Assembly: GCF_000153925.1 (NCBI RefSeq)
Contig: NZ_DS264358.1
Location: 145,207-209,206 of the forward strand
Origin: [Ruminococcus] torques ATCC 27756
Lineage (GTDB): Bacteria > Bacillota > Clostridia > Lachnospirales > Lachnospiraceae
DNA length: 64,000 bases
Direction of reading: 5' to 3'
Below are positions 48,859-56,346 of this stretch, piece after piece; the first letter of the stretch is position 1; every line of letters begins with the position of its first letter. The notes below the pieces were generated by a model that saw nothing but the letters and a program-made list of their open reading frames with translations, searched no databases and was not told the DNA's origin. A program made the translations under genes and the position numbers.

Positions 48859-51606
48859 TCACTCCTTTCCATTCAGATACTTCGACACTGTAGAACTCGA
48901 TACACCTAAAGCTTCTGCTATCTCAGCAGTGCTATAACCCGAAGCATTCAAGGCTGCGATTCTATTTGCTTTTGCTGGGCTTAGTGTTGTTGTCACACGA
49001 GGCGTGGCTCTTTGTCTGACAGTATCTATGTTTGTGTTGTTAAGAATCTGGGTAAGTTTATTCTCGCTAATAGCTCCCGCTTGAATTGCTTCCCATTCAC
49101 GATCTGTAATCTCGATAGGCGTTCTCTTTGCACCAACAGCGGTACGAGCCGCAGTAAGAGCCTGTTGATTAGCCTTCTTGATTTCGGCTTTTGTCATGTC
49201 TGGGTTGTCTTTCTTTTTAGCAGCCAGAATAGAATTAGCCATGGTCTGTGCCTGACGTTCTCTAGGGGCATTCTTTAAAGCAACATTCAACTTTGACATA
49301 AGAGAGTCCACTTCAACTTGATAAGTCTGTTTTGCAGAAGCGGAGTAAGCTATTTTCCCACTACTAATCATCTCCTTACGAGCCTGATTAGCCAGGGCCT
49401 TCATGGTATTAGCATAGTCCGCATACGCCTCTTCCTGAGGAGTTCCAGATGAAAGTGTCCGAGCATCTCTGGTTTCTGCCATCTTGGTACTCTTCTGAGT
49501 TCGTACCTGGGTTCTCCCATTCTTATCCACATACTCCTCTCGAACAGTCTTCCAGCTTTGCTCACCGGTTTCTTTATCGATAATCGGACTTCCTTTTCTT
49601 TTTAACACTGAGGTTTCAGACTTTGCTCTTGAAATCAACGTAGCAGCTCCACCATAACCATCATCATTTTCATGAGCCTGGTATTTTTTCTTCAGGGCTG
49701 TGATTCCATTATCTTGCTCACTCTTTTTATAATCGAGTTTATGCTTCTCGGCATCGATAACAACCATACTATGGCGGACCGCTCTTGCTAATTCATCCTG
49801 AGTAGCTCCTTTTAACGTCATGTCAGTAATCAGATTTGAAATTTTACCCATTTCTGTCTGAGTATTATTCATAATCTTAATCTTCTGACCGCTTTCGTTA
49901 TAGTAGTCACCACCCTTTTTGACTGTTCCATACGCCATCTTAGGATCGAATCCCTCAAGACCTTTCAACTGTGGAGTCGATGTGATTTTCACTCTACTAT
50001 TGGATGAGTTGCATGGAATGACCATAACGGTATCACCATCAAAATCTGCTCCAGAAAGTCTATCTGCTACTTTTTTATTGATTCCGATGGCATCCGCCGG
50101 CGTGTTCCCAAGAACTCTTCTTCCCTCAGCTTGTTTGTTGTTTACTGTCAGAACGGGAATCTCAAAGGTTCCTCCATGCGGATAACGAACTAAAGCCACA
50201 GTTTCTCCATTCTTATAGTTCGGAGCATAAACTTCGTTATCTTTAATAGAAGTTAAAGGAAGAATAACCTGATACTTCTGACGAGGAAGAGCTGCCGCTT
50301 GTAAATGGACTGCCGCTGCATCGCAATCATCAGCAAAAGATTTTAGAAGAGCTTTCTTTACAGTCGGATTAGTCAAAGAACAAATCTCATCAAATTCTGA
50401 TTGCTTATCTGCTGCTGCCAGATTAAGTTGTTTCTTAATTAAGGTTCGACTCTGTTTAGATAAGAACTGTGATGGAAGTTTATCCGCCCATTCTCCCCAG
50501 TCTCCTTCTTCAGCACGCTTATTTATTAGTGAAAGCTGCTTCTTACCATTCTTATCATAGTAATAGCTCTGACCGCCTTTCACAGAAGTCGGGTTGTCGG
50601 GATCATTAACGCCTTCTTTAATCAAAGAACCAAACGGGTTATCCGGATCATCTTTGATTGGTTTTAAAACATCCATTTTAGGAGTTCCTTTTTTCTTATT
50701 GGTGTTGAACACAACATCTACACCATCCGGCAAGTCATCGGAATAAACCGCCATACCTTTAATGTAATGACTTCCGTCAACCAAAATTCGTACCTGTGCA
50801 TAATGCGATTCTCCCAAAGACAAATCATCAACACCTCTACGAATTTCAACAACTCCATCTTTCAATTCACCGCCATCTTCGGAATAGCGAATTTGAAGTC
50901 GCTTAGAATCCATACTTTTCGGATAAACAAATTTAGGATCGAAGGTTTCTCCATCATCGTGGGACACATAATCTTTCAAAGAATTGATATTCTCAAAATC
51001 ATAAATTTCTTTATGCTCTGTTCCAGGAGGACAGATTACCCGAAGAGTAGTCTTTTTACCCGGATTTGTTATCTGATCCACTCTACCTCCATAAACAGGA
51101 TAGCCTTCCATCTCCAACATATAGAGAGCTTCATTCAATTTCTCTTTTGAAATGCCAAGTTCTCTTTCTACACCTGCACCGACATCGATCATACCTTTTT
51201 CATCAATTTGCTTTTTGATAAATTCAGCAGTGGTCTTCGCCTGGTTCATGCGAACTTCGGAATTTTCATTCAGTAAAGAACGAACAGATGAATCATTTGC
51301 AAACCCCATCTCTTTTGCAATTTCATTTAGACTTAGTCCGTCTTCCCTAAGAGACTTCGCCCTTGCCACATCCAGTGCACGCCTCTCATCTTTCGCCAAT
51401 GATTTCTGTGTACGATATTGTGTGGTGGTTAATCCCATAGCTTTTGCAATTTCCGTATCACTCATTCCCTGGCTCTTCAACTCATCTATTCGACTAAGAA
51501 AATCTCCACTATGCTGATATGGATTTTCACCAGAGCCCCATGGATAGCGTCCAGAACGGCGAGGCATTCCATAATGCATTAAAATTTCTTCCGCAATTGG
51601 ATTCAT
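48859..51606 (-). CDS. Candidate single-chain two-barrel (YonO-like) RNA polymerase with HTH domains and HYG tag
   Basis: 915 aa. DFDGD at residues 521-525, inside RLSGADFDGDTVMVIP, matches the metal-binding motif of two-double-psi-barrel RNA polymerases (NADFDGD in beta-prime, D-x-DGD in YonO and crAss-like phage enzymes). It is preceded by VRYPHGGTFEIPVL, which aligns with the NRxPxLHRxxIQAF strand of beta-prime. A lysine-bearing barrel candidate lies at ~278-325. Two HTH segments near the N-terminus (~45-70, ~85-113) and one at the end (GYSTAEIAEALGVSSSTVSK). Residues 11-24 HYGMPRRSGRYPWG resemble the head-protein tag. Expected role: phage transcription, possibly from the virion. Confidence 0.75.
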   Translation of the reverse strand: MNPIAEEILMHYGMPRRSGRYPWGSGENPYQHSGDFLSRIDELKSQGMSDTEIAKAMGLTTTQYRTQKSLAKDERRALDVARAKSLREDGLSLNEIAKEMGFANDSSVRSLLNENSEVRMNQAKTTAEFIKKQIDEKGMIDVGAGVERELGISKEKLNEALYMLEMEGYPVYGGRVDQITNPGKKTTLRVICPPGTEHKEIYDFENINSLKDYVSHDDGETFDPKFVYPKSMDSKRLQIRYSEDGGELKDGVVEIRRGVDDLSLGESHYAQVRILVDGSHYIKGMAVYSDDLPDGVDVVFNTNKKKGTPKMDVLKPIKDDPDNPFGSLIKEGVNDPDNPTSVKGGQSYYYDKNGKKQLSLINKRAEEGDWGEWADKLPSQFLSKQSRTLIKKQLNLAAADKQSEFDEICSLTNPTVKKALLKSFADDCDAAAVHLQAAALPRQKYQVILPLTSIKDNEVYAPNYKNGETVALVRYPHGGTFEIPVLTVNNKQAEGRRVLGNTPADAIGINKKVADRLSGADFDGDTVMVIPCNSSNSRVKITSTPQLKGLEGFDPKMAYGTVKKGGDYYNESGQKIKIMNNTQTEMGKISNLITDMTLKGATQDELARAVRHSMVVIDAEKHKLDYKKSEQDNGITALKKKYQAHENDDGYGGAATLISRAKSETSVLKRKGSPIIDKETGEQSWKTVREEYVDKNGRTQVRTQKSTKMAETRDARTLSSGTPQEEAYADYANTMKALANQARKEMISSGKIAYSASAKQTYQVEVDSLMSKLNVALKNAPRERQAQTMANSILAAKKKDNPDMTKAEIKKANQQALTAARTAVGAKRTPIEITDREWEAIQAGAISENKLTQILNNTNIDTVRQRATPRVTTTLSPAKANRIAALNASGYSTAEIAEALGVSSSTVSKYLNGKE

Positions 51607-51609
51607 AAT

Positions 51610-52167
51610 TTAGCCCTCCTGTTCTTTGATTTTGTTAATTACTTTGTCAAATGTAATAATTTTATCCATGATTGGAACGATGATTTCTGCTGTTGGATTT
51701 TCATATAAAATCTGATTGCTCTGATAAATTCTCAACTCTATGTCGATATCAGCCGGTTTAATTTTATACTCCAAACAAAAAAGAGCCGCATATATTTCAA
51801 GCTGCTCCATGTGTGCTGGAATGACACCTGTTTTTAAATCGTGAATACGAAGCATCCGATTTCGAAACACGATTGCATCTGTTGTACCAAAGCAATTCTC
51901 CGAATAAAACAGGGGCTGCTCTGGAATCATTTTAAAACCAATGGCATCATTCACATACATATTTAATGTTTTCTGTGATTTTGGAAGTTTTTGACCGAGA
52001 GTAATACATCTCGCTGCAAAATCGTGAAGTTCAGTTCCTTTTTGAGTTGCCAAAAATTTTGAATATGACTCGGCAACTTTGGATTCATCATAATTGATCC
52101 AATGATATTTACTCGCACCAAGAAAGGCGTGTTGCCCTTCAAGAGCGGAATGCTTGTTGAAGATCAT
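51610..52167 (-). CDS. PD-(D/E)XK nuclease (RecB/Cas4-like)
   Basis: 185 aa. GTTDAIVFRNRMLRIHDLKTG gives the D...D-x-K core, followed by EQLEIYAALFCLEYK (motif with Gln/Tyr). Typical of exonuclease domains in phage recombination. Start MIFNKHSALEGQHAF at 52167; overlaps the VRR-NUC gene, so coupled. Confidence 0.85.
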   Translation of the reverse strand: MIFNKHSALEGQHAFLGASKYHWINYDESKVAESYSKFLATQKGTELHDFAARCITLGQKLPKSQKTLNMYVNDAIGFKMIPEQPLFYSENCFGTTDAIVFRNRMLRIHDLKTGVIPAHMEQLEIYAALFCLEYKIKPADIDIELRIYQSNQILYENPTAEIIVPIMDKIITFDKVINKIKEQEG

Positions 52168-52429
52168 ATAACACTTCCTCCTTATTCTCCGGACAAATAA
52201 ATCTTGAAAACGACATCTCATTCATTCGTCCAACATAATATTCTTGATTTGGTTGTTTCTTGGCGCGTACACTTTTTTTACATTCTAAGGTGGCCCATTT
52301 ATCGTTATAAAGAATTAACAAATCAGGAATACCCTGAATATGACTGGCATCGAGTTTTGTAACTATGCAGCCTTTGAACATTCTTTTTAACTCTTGAATC
52401 AATTTGTTTTGAAATTCACTTTCAAGCAT
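52139..52429 (-). CDS. VRR-NUC domain protein
   Basis: 96 aa. GIPDLLILYNDKWATLECKK carries the PD ... E-x-K nuclease core. VRR-NUC proteins act on branched DNA (Holliday-junction resolvase-like) in phages. AGGAGG before ATG at 52429. Confidence 0.88.
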   Translation of the reverse strand: MLESEFQNKLIQELKRMFKGCIVTKLDASHIQGIPDLLILYNDKWATLECKKSVRAKKQPNQEYYVGRMNEMSFSRFICPENKEEVLYDLQQAFRS

Positions 52430-52458
52430 AGATGAGCCTCCTTTCTCCAAAATAAAAG

Positions 52459-52488
52459 AGAGAATGGCTGTTTTAACCCTCTCTCTTC
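52459..52488 (-). terminator. Hairpin ahead of the nuclease genes
   Basis: AGAGAG ... CTCTCT then TTTTATTTT on the minus strand. Weak stem (6 bp) with a 16-base loop. Confidence 0.4.
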
Positions 52489-52535
52489 ATAACAGTCTAT
52501 GTTTTTTTCGCGCGCAAAAAAAATACCAAATGAAA

Positions 52536-52573
52536 ATAAAAAAGACAGGGACTCGTTAAAGAATCTCTGTCTC
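52536..52573 (-). terminator. Terminator of the PASTA-protein operon
   Basis: On the minus strand AGACAGAGATTC ... GAGTCCCTGTCT with G-U pairs, then TTTTTTATTTT; 20 bases after the 41-aa gene stop. Confidence 0.75.
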
Positions 52574-52592
52574 ACTTAACCAATATTCAATT

Positions 52593-52718
52593 TTAACTAT
52601 TATTTCTGAGATACCGTATCAATATCCAGATTAACCATAATCCACCAGTACATAACGTGAGTATTACATCCAATATCAATCCGGCTGTACTCCTCTTCTT
52701 TTTTCCGCTTTTACTCAT
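52593..52718 (-). CDS. 41-aa membrane peptide
   Basis: MSKSGKKKRSTAG, then one span LILDVILTLCTGGLWLIWIL and RYLRNNS. Basic inside, TGGLWLIW motif, a frequent small phage membrane protein. ATG overlaps the stop of the PASTA gene (ATGA). Confidence 0.75.
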   Translation of the reverse strand: MSKSGKKKRSTAGLILDVILTLCTGGLWLIWILIRYLRNNS

Positions 52719-53271
52719 TTGGCATATCCTCCCCTATTATTTTTTCTTTGTTATTTCTTTTAAAGATTTTTGTCACGCTCTGTTTTGTCCTTTTCGCAAC
52801 AACCGAAAGATTTTCTCTAGTGCGTTCCTTGGATTCTTTTTTGTTGCGTTGCAGTTCGTCAAATATTTTTTGACTTTCAATAATAACTTCATCTGGTATG
52901 TATCTTAAACATACTGTCGAGCCGATTTTAACGACGGTTCCTTGTTTAGGGTTCGAACCTATAACCTGAGAATCAAAACAGTCCTTATATCGTGGATTTG
53001 CTTCCTTTATGGTTAGTTTGCTTGTAGAACTTTTTAGTCCACAATCCTCTAACATCCTCACTGCTTGTTCCAGATCTATTGGAAATCCTTTATGATATAA
53101 TTCTGGTATCTTAATCTTTTCTTCTGTTTTTTCAGAAGATTTATTCTTTGCATTATTGATAGCATTTGCCACCAAAGGTGTTGCCGCGGTTGCCAAACCA
53201 GCAAGTGCACTTATGACACCGATAACATCTGTTGAACCTTTATTATTTTTATTCGTATTATTCGTTCCCAA
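52711..53271 (-). CDS. PASTA-domain phage protein with N-terminal hydrophobic segment
   Basis: 186 aa. Residues ~18-40 hydrophobic (VIGVISALAGLATAATPLVA). Residues ~65-128 form a PASTA-like fold: LEQAVRMLEDCGLKS, then DSQVIGSNPKQGTVVKIGSTVCLRYIP. The C-terminus is strongly basic and helical. PASTA domains bind peptidoglycan fragments or beta-lactams in host kinases and PBPs. It forms a two-gene unit with the 41-aa membrane peptide, preceded by the RNA gene at 53.3 kb, so a role in sensing or altering the host envelope is conceivable but unproven. Confidence 0.75.
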   Translation of the reverse strand: MGTNNTNKNNKGSTDVIGVISALAGLATAATPLVANAINNAKNKSSEKTEEKIKIPELYHKGFPIDLEQAVRMLEDCGLKSSTSKLTIKEANPRYKDCFDSQVIGSNPKQGTVVKIGSTVCLRYIPDEVIIESQKIFDELQRNKKESKERTRENLSVVAKRTKQSVTKIFKRNNKEKIIGEDMPNE

Positions 53272-53305
53272 TGTATATCCCTCTCAATCAAGTAATATAT
53301 GGGCA

Positions 53306-53337
53306 ATAAAAAAGTGCGCCTCCAACAGAAGACGCAC
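53306..53337 (-). terminator. Terminator of the structured RNA
   Basis: GTGCGTCTTC - TGTT - GGAGGCGCAC (two G-U pairs), then TTTTTTATT on the minus strand. Confidence 0.85.
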
Positions 53338-53464
53338 CGAAAAAATGCATCTCCCATTGTTGCCACACAATCTCGCTCCGTTTAAGGGTATGAGTAAAGA
53401 GAGAATACACTTTTTACCAAAATGAATTCCCTTAAACGAATTTGCGATATTTGATTGTGTGGCA
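53306..53464 (-). ncRNA. Structured ~160-nt phage RNA with own promoter and terminator
   Basis: An extended -10 (TGG-TATAGT, minus strand, 53470-53478) predicts a start at about 53464, exactly where the outer stem begins. Stems: TGCCACACAATC / GATTGTGTGGCA (53361-53372 with 53453-53464, 12 bp perfect), TCGC / GCGA (53373-53376 with 53444-53447), CGTTTAAGGG / CCCTTAAACG (53379-53388 with 53429-53438, 10 bp perfect), 40-base apical loop. A GC-rich terminator hairpin then TTTTTT ends it (53306-53337). The overlapping frame has no ribosome site. No known RNA family recognised. Confidence 0.7.
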
Positions 53465-53469
53465 CTTAT

Positions 53470-53478
53470 ACTATACCA
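53470..53478 (-). promoter_or_regulatory. Extended -10 promoter of the structured RNA
   Basis: TGGTATAGT on the minus strand; no good -35 at 17 bases, as often for extended -10 promoters. Confidence 0.55.
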
Positions 53479-53528
53479 TAAACCGTTGATAAAGAAAAGA
53501 TTTTTTTTATTAGCTCTTGACATTTTCT

Positions 53529-53705
53529 TCAACCTGTGATATGAGCCTGTTTTCTGAGATCGTCATAAACCATTCTCATCCCATCTTCAAAGTACACTAA
53601 TATACTCATATACCCAAACGGACGAAAATATACGGATGACCGCGACAACCTCGGATAAATTGACTTGAAATTTTCATATAAACTCTCCCAACTAATCTTG
53701 CTCAT
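53529..53705 (-). CDS. 58-aa conserved phage protein
   Basis: MSKISWESLYENFKSIYPRLSRSSVYFRP, then ILVYFEDGMRMVYDD. Aromatic-rich, soluble; similar short proteins are frequent in Lachnospiraceae phages. GGAGG before ATG at 53705. Function unknown. Confidence 0.65.
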   Translation of the reverse strand: MSKISWESLYENFKSIYPRLSRSSVYFRPFGYMSILVYFEDGMRMVYDDLRKQAHITG

Positions 53706-53759
53706 GATTTCCTCCATTTTTTACTCGTGGCCAAAAACCCACTTTTTTTTCGCTATTAC

Positions 53760-54040
53760 TATATATATTTAAACTTTCTATCATAATAGTTTAAGAAAAA
53801 AAGTGGGAAAGTGGGCTTTGAGCCCGCAAACCCGCATAAATACTGGGTTTTTACTGACCAAATCGGGGTTTTAAAAGTGGGCACAAAGTGGGCAAATGAC
53901 CACAAATTTGACCAAAATCGTCCGAATCCTTTCCCAAAATTTCCCTCATTTCTCAAAAAGCCCAAATAAAAGTGACCAAAGCCCGTTTTTCAAAACTCAA
54001 AAGTGGGCGTAATTTTCACCCACCTTCAAGTTTTGTATAG
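53760..54040. repeat. Non-coding block with iterated GCCCACTTT motifs
   Basis: No credible gene. On the minus strand GCCCACTTT occurs four times (about 53809, 53877, 53890, 54000) with partial copies CCCACTTTT near 53800 and an inverted copy near 53745. It separates the early gene series (above 54 kb) from the units below. Confidence 0.6.
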
Positions 54041-54046
54041 ACATTT

Positions 54047-54304
54047 TTAATAGTTTCTCCTCTGGTAAGGCAAATGTTTCCGGGCAATCGGATGATAAGA
54101 ATATTGTTTAATGAAAGATTCTCTTCGGAATTTTTTCAAAGACATCCCATATCGAGCCGGAGAGCTTAGACTCTTTTTCTTCTCTTTCTCGGCGTCCGAG
54201 AATCCAAACGCTTCATTCAGAGTGTCCGCTATCTCTTTTATCTTGGCTGCAAGGTCTTCAAATGCTTTCGTAATCGTATCAATTGCTTTCTGAAAATCAT
54301 TCAT
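54047..54304 (-). CDS. 85-aa phage protein
   Basis: MNDFQKAIDTITKAFEDLAAKIKEIADTLNEAFG, an amphipathic helix, then a basic tail (RYGMSLKKFRRESFIKQYSY). Start at 54304 overlaps the upstream stop. Function unknown. Confidence 0.65.
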   Translation of the reverse strand: MNDFQKAIDTITKAFEDLAAKIKEIADTLNEAFGFSDAEKEKKKSLSSPARYGMSLKKFRRESFIKQYSYHPIARKHLPYQRRNY

Positions 54305-54513
54305 AACGTCGTACCTCCACGAAAATTGGATTCGGATTTTCTCAAAAAGAACTTGCATTTCGGATCATCTTTTCTGATAAAAGAAACATCATCCAAATAC
54401 CCATTATGAAAATCTTCAAATCCTTTTAAATATTGAAGATATTTGTCCTTATAAACACAAACTTCTCTATGCTCACATCTAGTACAACTTGTTTCTCTAA
54501 CTCCATCACACAT
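54301..54513 (-). CDS. 70-aa Cys-rich phage protein
   Basis: CTRCEHREVCVYKDKYLQYLKGFED carries CxxC-x4-C spacing, with another Cys in DDPKCKFF: probably zinc-binding. Common in early regions of this phage group. Overlaps the downstream gene by 4 bases. Confidence 0.7.
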   Translation of the reverse strand: MCDGVRETSCTRCEHREVCVYKDKYLQYLKGFEDFHNGYLDDVSFIRKDDPKCKFFLRKSESNFRGGTTL

Positions 54514-54519
54514 AAATAA

Positions 54520-54723
54520 TCACCTCCAAATTCGTCCCGTTCGTTTGTCCTTGATAACGATCCGTTCCTCAATATGAAAATCTGACAACTCACAAAGAGC
54601 AAAGATAATGTCCAATAATTTGTGGAACCGTTCCTCTTCCTGCTCCATGTTCTTCAGCGCTTCATAGGCAGTCGGGTCTGAATATCCCTCTGCGTTTCTT
54701 CGACAATCATTTTTAATACCCAT
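54520..54723 (-). CDS. 67-aa phage protein
   Basis: MGIKNDCRRNAEGYSDPTAYEALKNM, helical and charged. Its start lies inside the end of the 41-aa membrane gene. Conserved in gut Firmicutes phages to my recollection; function unknown. Confidence 0.65.
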   Translation of the reverse strand: MGIKNDCRRNAEGYSDPTAYEALKNMEQEEERFHKLLDIIFALCELSDFHIEERIVIKDKRTGRIWR

Positions 54724-54838
54724 CTCGTCCTCCCCATCGGAAAGAGTCATCCATATAAGTTGTAGACGCACTAATTGCTTTTAATGCTATTACTCCCGCC
54801 AGACACACAATTCCGATAATTCCAATTATATATTTCAT
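54713..54838 (-). CDS. 41-aa single-span membrane peptide
   Basis: MKYIIGIIGIVCLAGVIALKAI, then a short polar tail TTYMDDSFRWGGRDGY. Overlaps genes on both sides (ATGA with upstream, 11 bases with downstream). Confidence 0.65.
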   Translation of the reverse strand: MKYIIGIIGIVCLAGVIALKAISASTTYMDDSFRWGGRDGY

Positions 54839-55212
54839 GTTGTTTCGCCCTCTCCTTCTACTAATTTAACACCGCCATACTCCCACAAATCTTCTTTTAA
54901 CTTATCCATATCCAACTCTCCATTTTGCCAGCGTTCGTAATATTCCAGAACCAATTCAGTAAATCTCGGAATACGCTTGGCATAGGTCTTTGTCCAATAA
55001 TGATCCATTAACACTTCCAAAGGGAGAGTCAGGAGTAAAACCATAGCGGTATTTACGGCATCATCCGTAGCTTCCTGCTTAATACGCTCAAGCTCTTTCC
55101 CTACTTGTTCTCGTACCGCTATATTGAGCTGTTCTTTTGTGAGATTGTATGTGGCGATTTTCGCTTTTTGTTCTAATTTCTGAGTACGTCTCCTCTCTGC
55201 TCGTCCCATCAT
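54835..55212 (-). CDS. 125-aa phage protein
   Basis: Begins MMGRAERRRTQKLEQKAKIA (basic helix), then an alpha-helical body with VNTAMVLLLTLPLEVLMDHYW. GGGGGAAG ribosome site. About 125 bases overlap the 3' end of the preceding frame, unusually long but both have good starts. Function unknown. Confidence 0.65.
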   Translation of the reverse strand: MMGRAERRRTQKLEQKAKIATYNLTKEQLNIAVREQVGKELERIKQEATDDAVNTAMVLLLTLPLEVLMDHYWTKTYAKRIPRFTELVLEYYERWQNGELDMDKLKEDLWEYGGVKLVEGEGETT

Positions 55213-55384
55213 CTTCTTCCCCCTCATAAATCCAATTTTCTTTTGCAAAGAACAGCGGTATCCCCATCATCAGGGAAAATAAAAAGAACGTTGCATCCCC
55301 ATCACACCATGGGATTGCCAACGCTCCGCCACACATTAAAATGACTGCATATATTTTATTTTTAATTAACTCCTTTTTCCACAT
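55088..55384 (-). CDS. 98-aa small membrane protein
   Basis: Two hydrophobic segments (IYAVILMCGGALAIPWC, ATFFLFSLMMGIPLFFA), then FAKENWIYEGEEDD and a polar tail that overlaps the next gene. AAGGAG 7 bases before ATG supports it. The overlapping tail may be non-functional read-on. Confidence 0.55.
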   Translation of the reverse strand: MWKKELIKNKIYAVILMCGGALAIPWCDGDATFFLFSLMMGIPLFFAKENWIYEGEEDDGTSREETYSEIRTKSENRHIQSHKRTAQYSGTRTSRERA

Positions 55385-55583
55385 TGTCATTCTCCTTTGT
55401 TGATTTGATTATATTTTCTTCAACGGCTTCCATTTTTGTCATAATTCCCGCCTCTCGGAATTTTCCGTATGCTTTCGCTGTTGCACAGTGTTCGATGCAT
55501 TTCAGCACTCGGTCAATCAGCGAATAAACACATAAGTAAACAGTGATGAACATGATAAGTAGCTGAATAAAAGTAAATATCAT
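55362..55583 (-). CDS. 73-aa single-span membrane protein
   Basis: N-terminal span IFTFIQLLIMFITVYLCVYSLI, then a charged cytoplasmic tail. Overlaps both neighbours by 4 or more bases. Confidence 0.6.
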   Translation of the reverse strand: MIFTFIQLLIMFITVYLCVYSLIDRVLKCIEHCATAKAYGKFREAGIMTKMEAVEENIIKSTKENDNVEKGVN

Positions 55584-55942
55584 TTTGTCGAACCTTCCTT
55601 TCCATCAATATACATAAAATATTTCATTCGCTTTTCAAATCCTTTACAAGAGAAAACTTTTCCCCCTTTTTCCCGAACATGTTTAATATGAGTGAAGGTA
55701 CTGCCTCTGTCTGTTAAACAGAAAATCGTATTTTCTTTATAAAAATTCCAATAGTAAAGTCTATCCGAAGTCGAATAAGATAAAGCGTGGAATTTCTCGA
55801 AGTCGACCATTTTCATCAATTCTTGTAATTCGTATAAAGCTTCATTAAATGTCTTACACTGGACATAAATTGTTCCGCTTTCACTTTTTAGAAATTTTTC
55901 AAAACCAATTTTATACTCAGCGAATGGAACTTTAGACATCAT
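55580..55942 (-). CDS. 120-aa phage protein
   Basis: FEKFLKSESGTIYVQCKTFNEALYELQELM ... TDRGSTFTHIKHVREKGGKVF: mixed alpha/beta, soluble. GAGGAG ribosome site. Not recognised. Confidence 0.6.
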   Translation of the reverse strand: MMSKVPFAEYKIGFEKFLKSESGTIYVQCKTFNEALYELQELMKMVDFEKFHALSYSTSDRLYYWNFYKENTIFCLTDRGSTFTHIKHVREKGGKVFSCKGFEKRMKYFMYIDGKEGSTK

Positions 55943-55952
55943 AATCTCCTCT

Positions 55953-56162
55953 CTATACTTTCTTCACATGAATATTTACAGTATCAAGAATGCATTCGTC
56001 GTTTTCGATACATTCTACTTCCATATTGAGACACTCGTCGGAAAGTATTTTTTTATTGAAATCTTTTCGTATCAGGCAAACTTCTTCGTTCGCAACAACT
56101 AAACGAATATCGTTGTACCATATGCGAGGTAATAAATCTTTGACCTTTATCGACACACTCAA
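55953..56162 (-). CDS. 69-aa phage protein, TTG (or GTG) start
   Basis: VKDLLPRIWYNDIRLVVANEEVCLI ... ECIENDECILDTVNIHVKKV. The first codon TTG overlaps the TGA of the 48-aa gene; a GTG lies two codons later. Beta-rich, not recognised. Confidence 0.55.
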   Translation of the reverse strand: MSVSIKVKDLLPRIWYNDIRLVVANEEVCLIRKDFNKKILSDECLNMEVECIENDECILDTVNIHVKKV

Positions 56163-56305
56163 TCCTCCTCCAAAATTCTATAACAAGATAATTCAAATCG
56201 CGGCATAATATTTTCCGGATACATTATTCTGCTAAACTGAGCACCATTCCCGTATTGTTTTTTGAGGCGTAACACATCTGGATGGTTATGTTTATAGGGT
56301 GGCAT
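56159..56305 (-). CDS. 48-aa phage protein
   Basis: MPPYKHNHPDVLRLKKQYGN, then FSRIMYPENIMPRFELSC, ending YRILEED. Its end provides the GGAGG for the next gene and overlaps it by 4 bases, so it is probably translated. Function unknown. Confidence 0.5.
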   Translation of the reverse strand: MPPYKHNHPDVLRLKKQYGNGAQFSRIMYPENIMPRFELSCYRILEED

Positions 56306-56346
56306 TTAATTCCTCTAACGTGTTGTAAAACACCGATTCATAGTGT

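Noticed and set aside
53361..53464. Retron-like ncRNA (12-bp end pairing like a1/a2)
   Set aside because: No RT is adjacent; the only RT in the window has DGR motifs and its own template repeat 29 kb away, and the promoter/terminator layout fits a free RNA.
53284..53532. 82-codon minus-strand frame across the structured RNA
   Set aside because: It has no good ribosome site, runs through a promoter, nested perfect stems and a terminator; the RNA reading explains the sequence better.
53759..53965. 68-codon frame in the GCCCACTTT block
   Set aside because: Product is low-complexity and arises from the repeats; no ribosome site.
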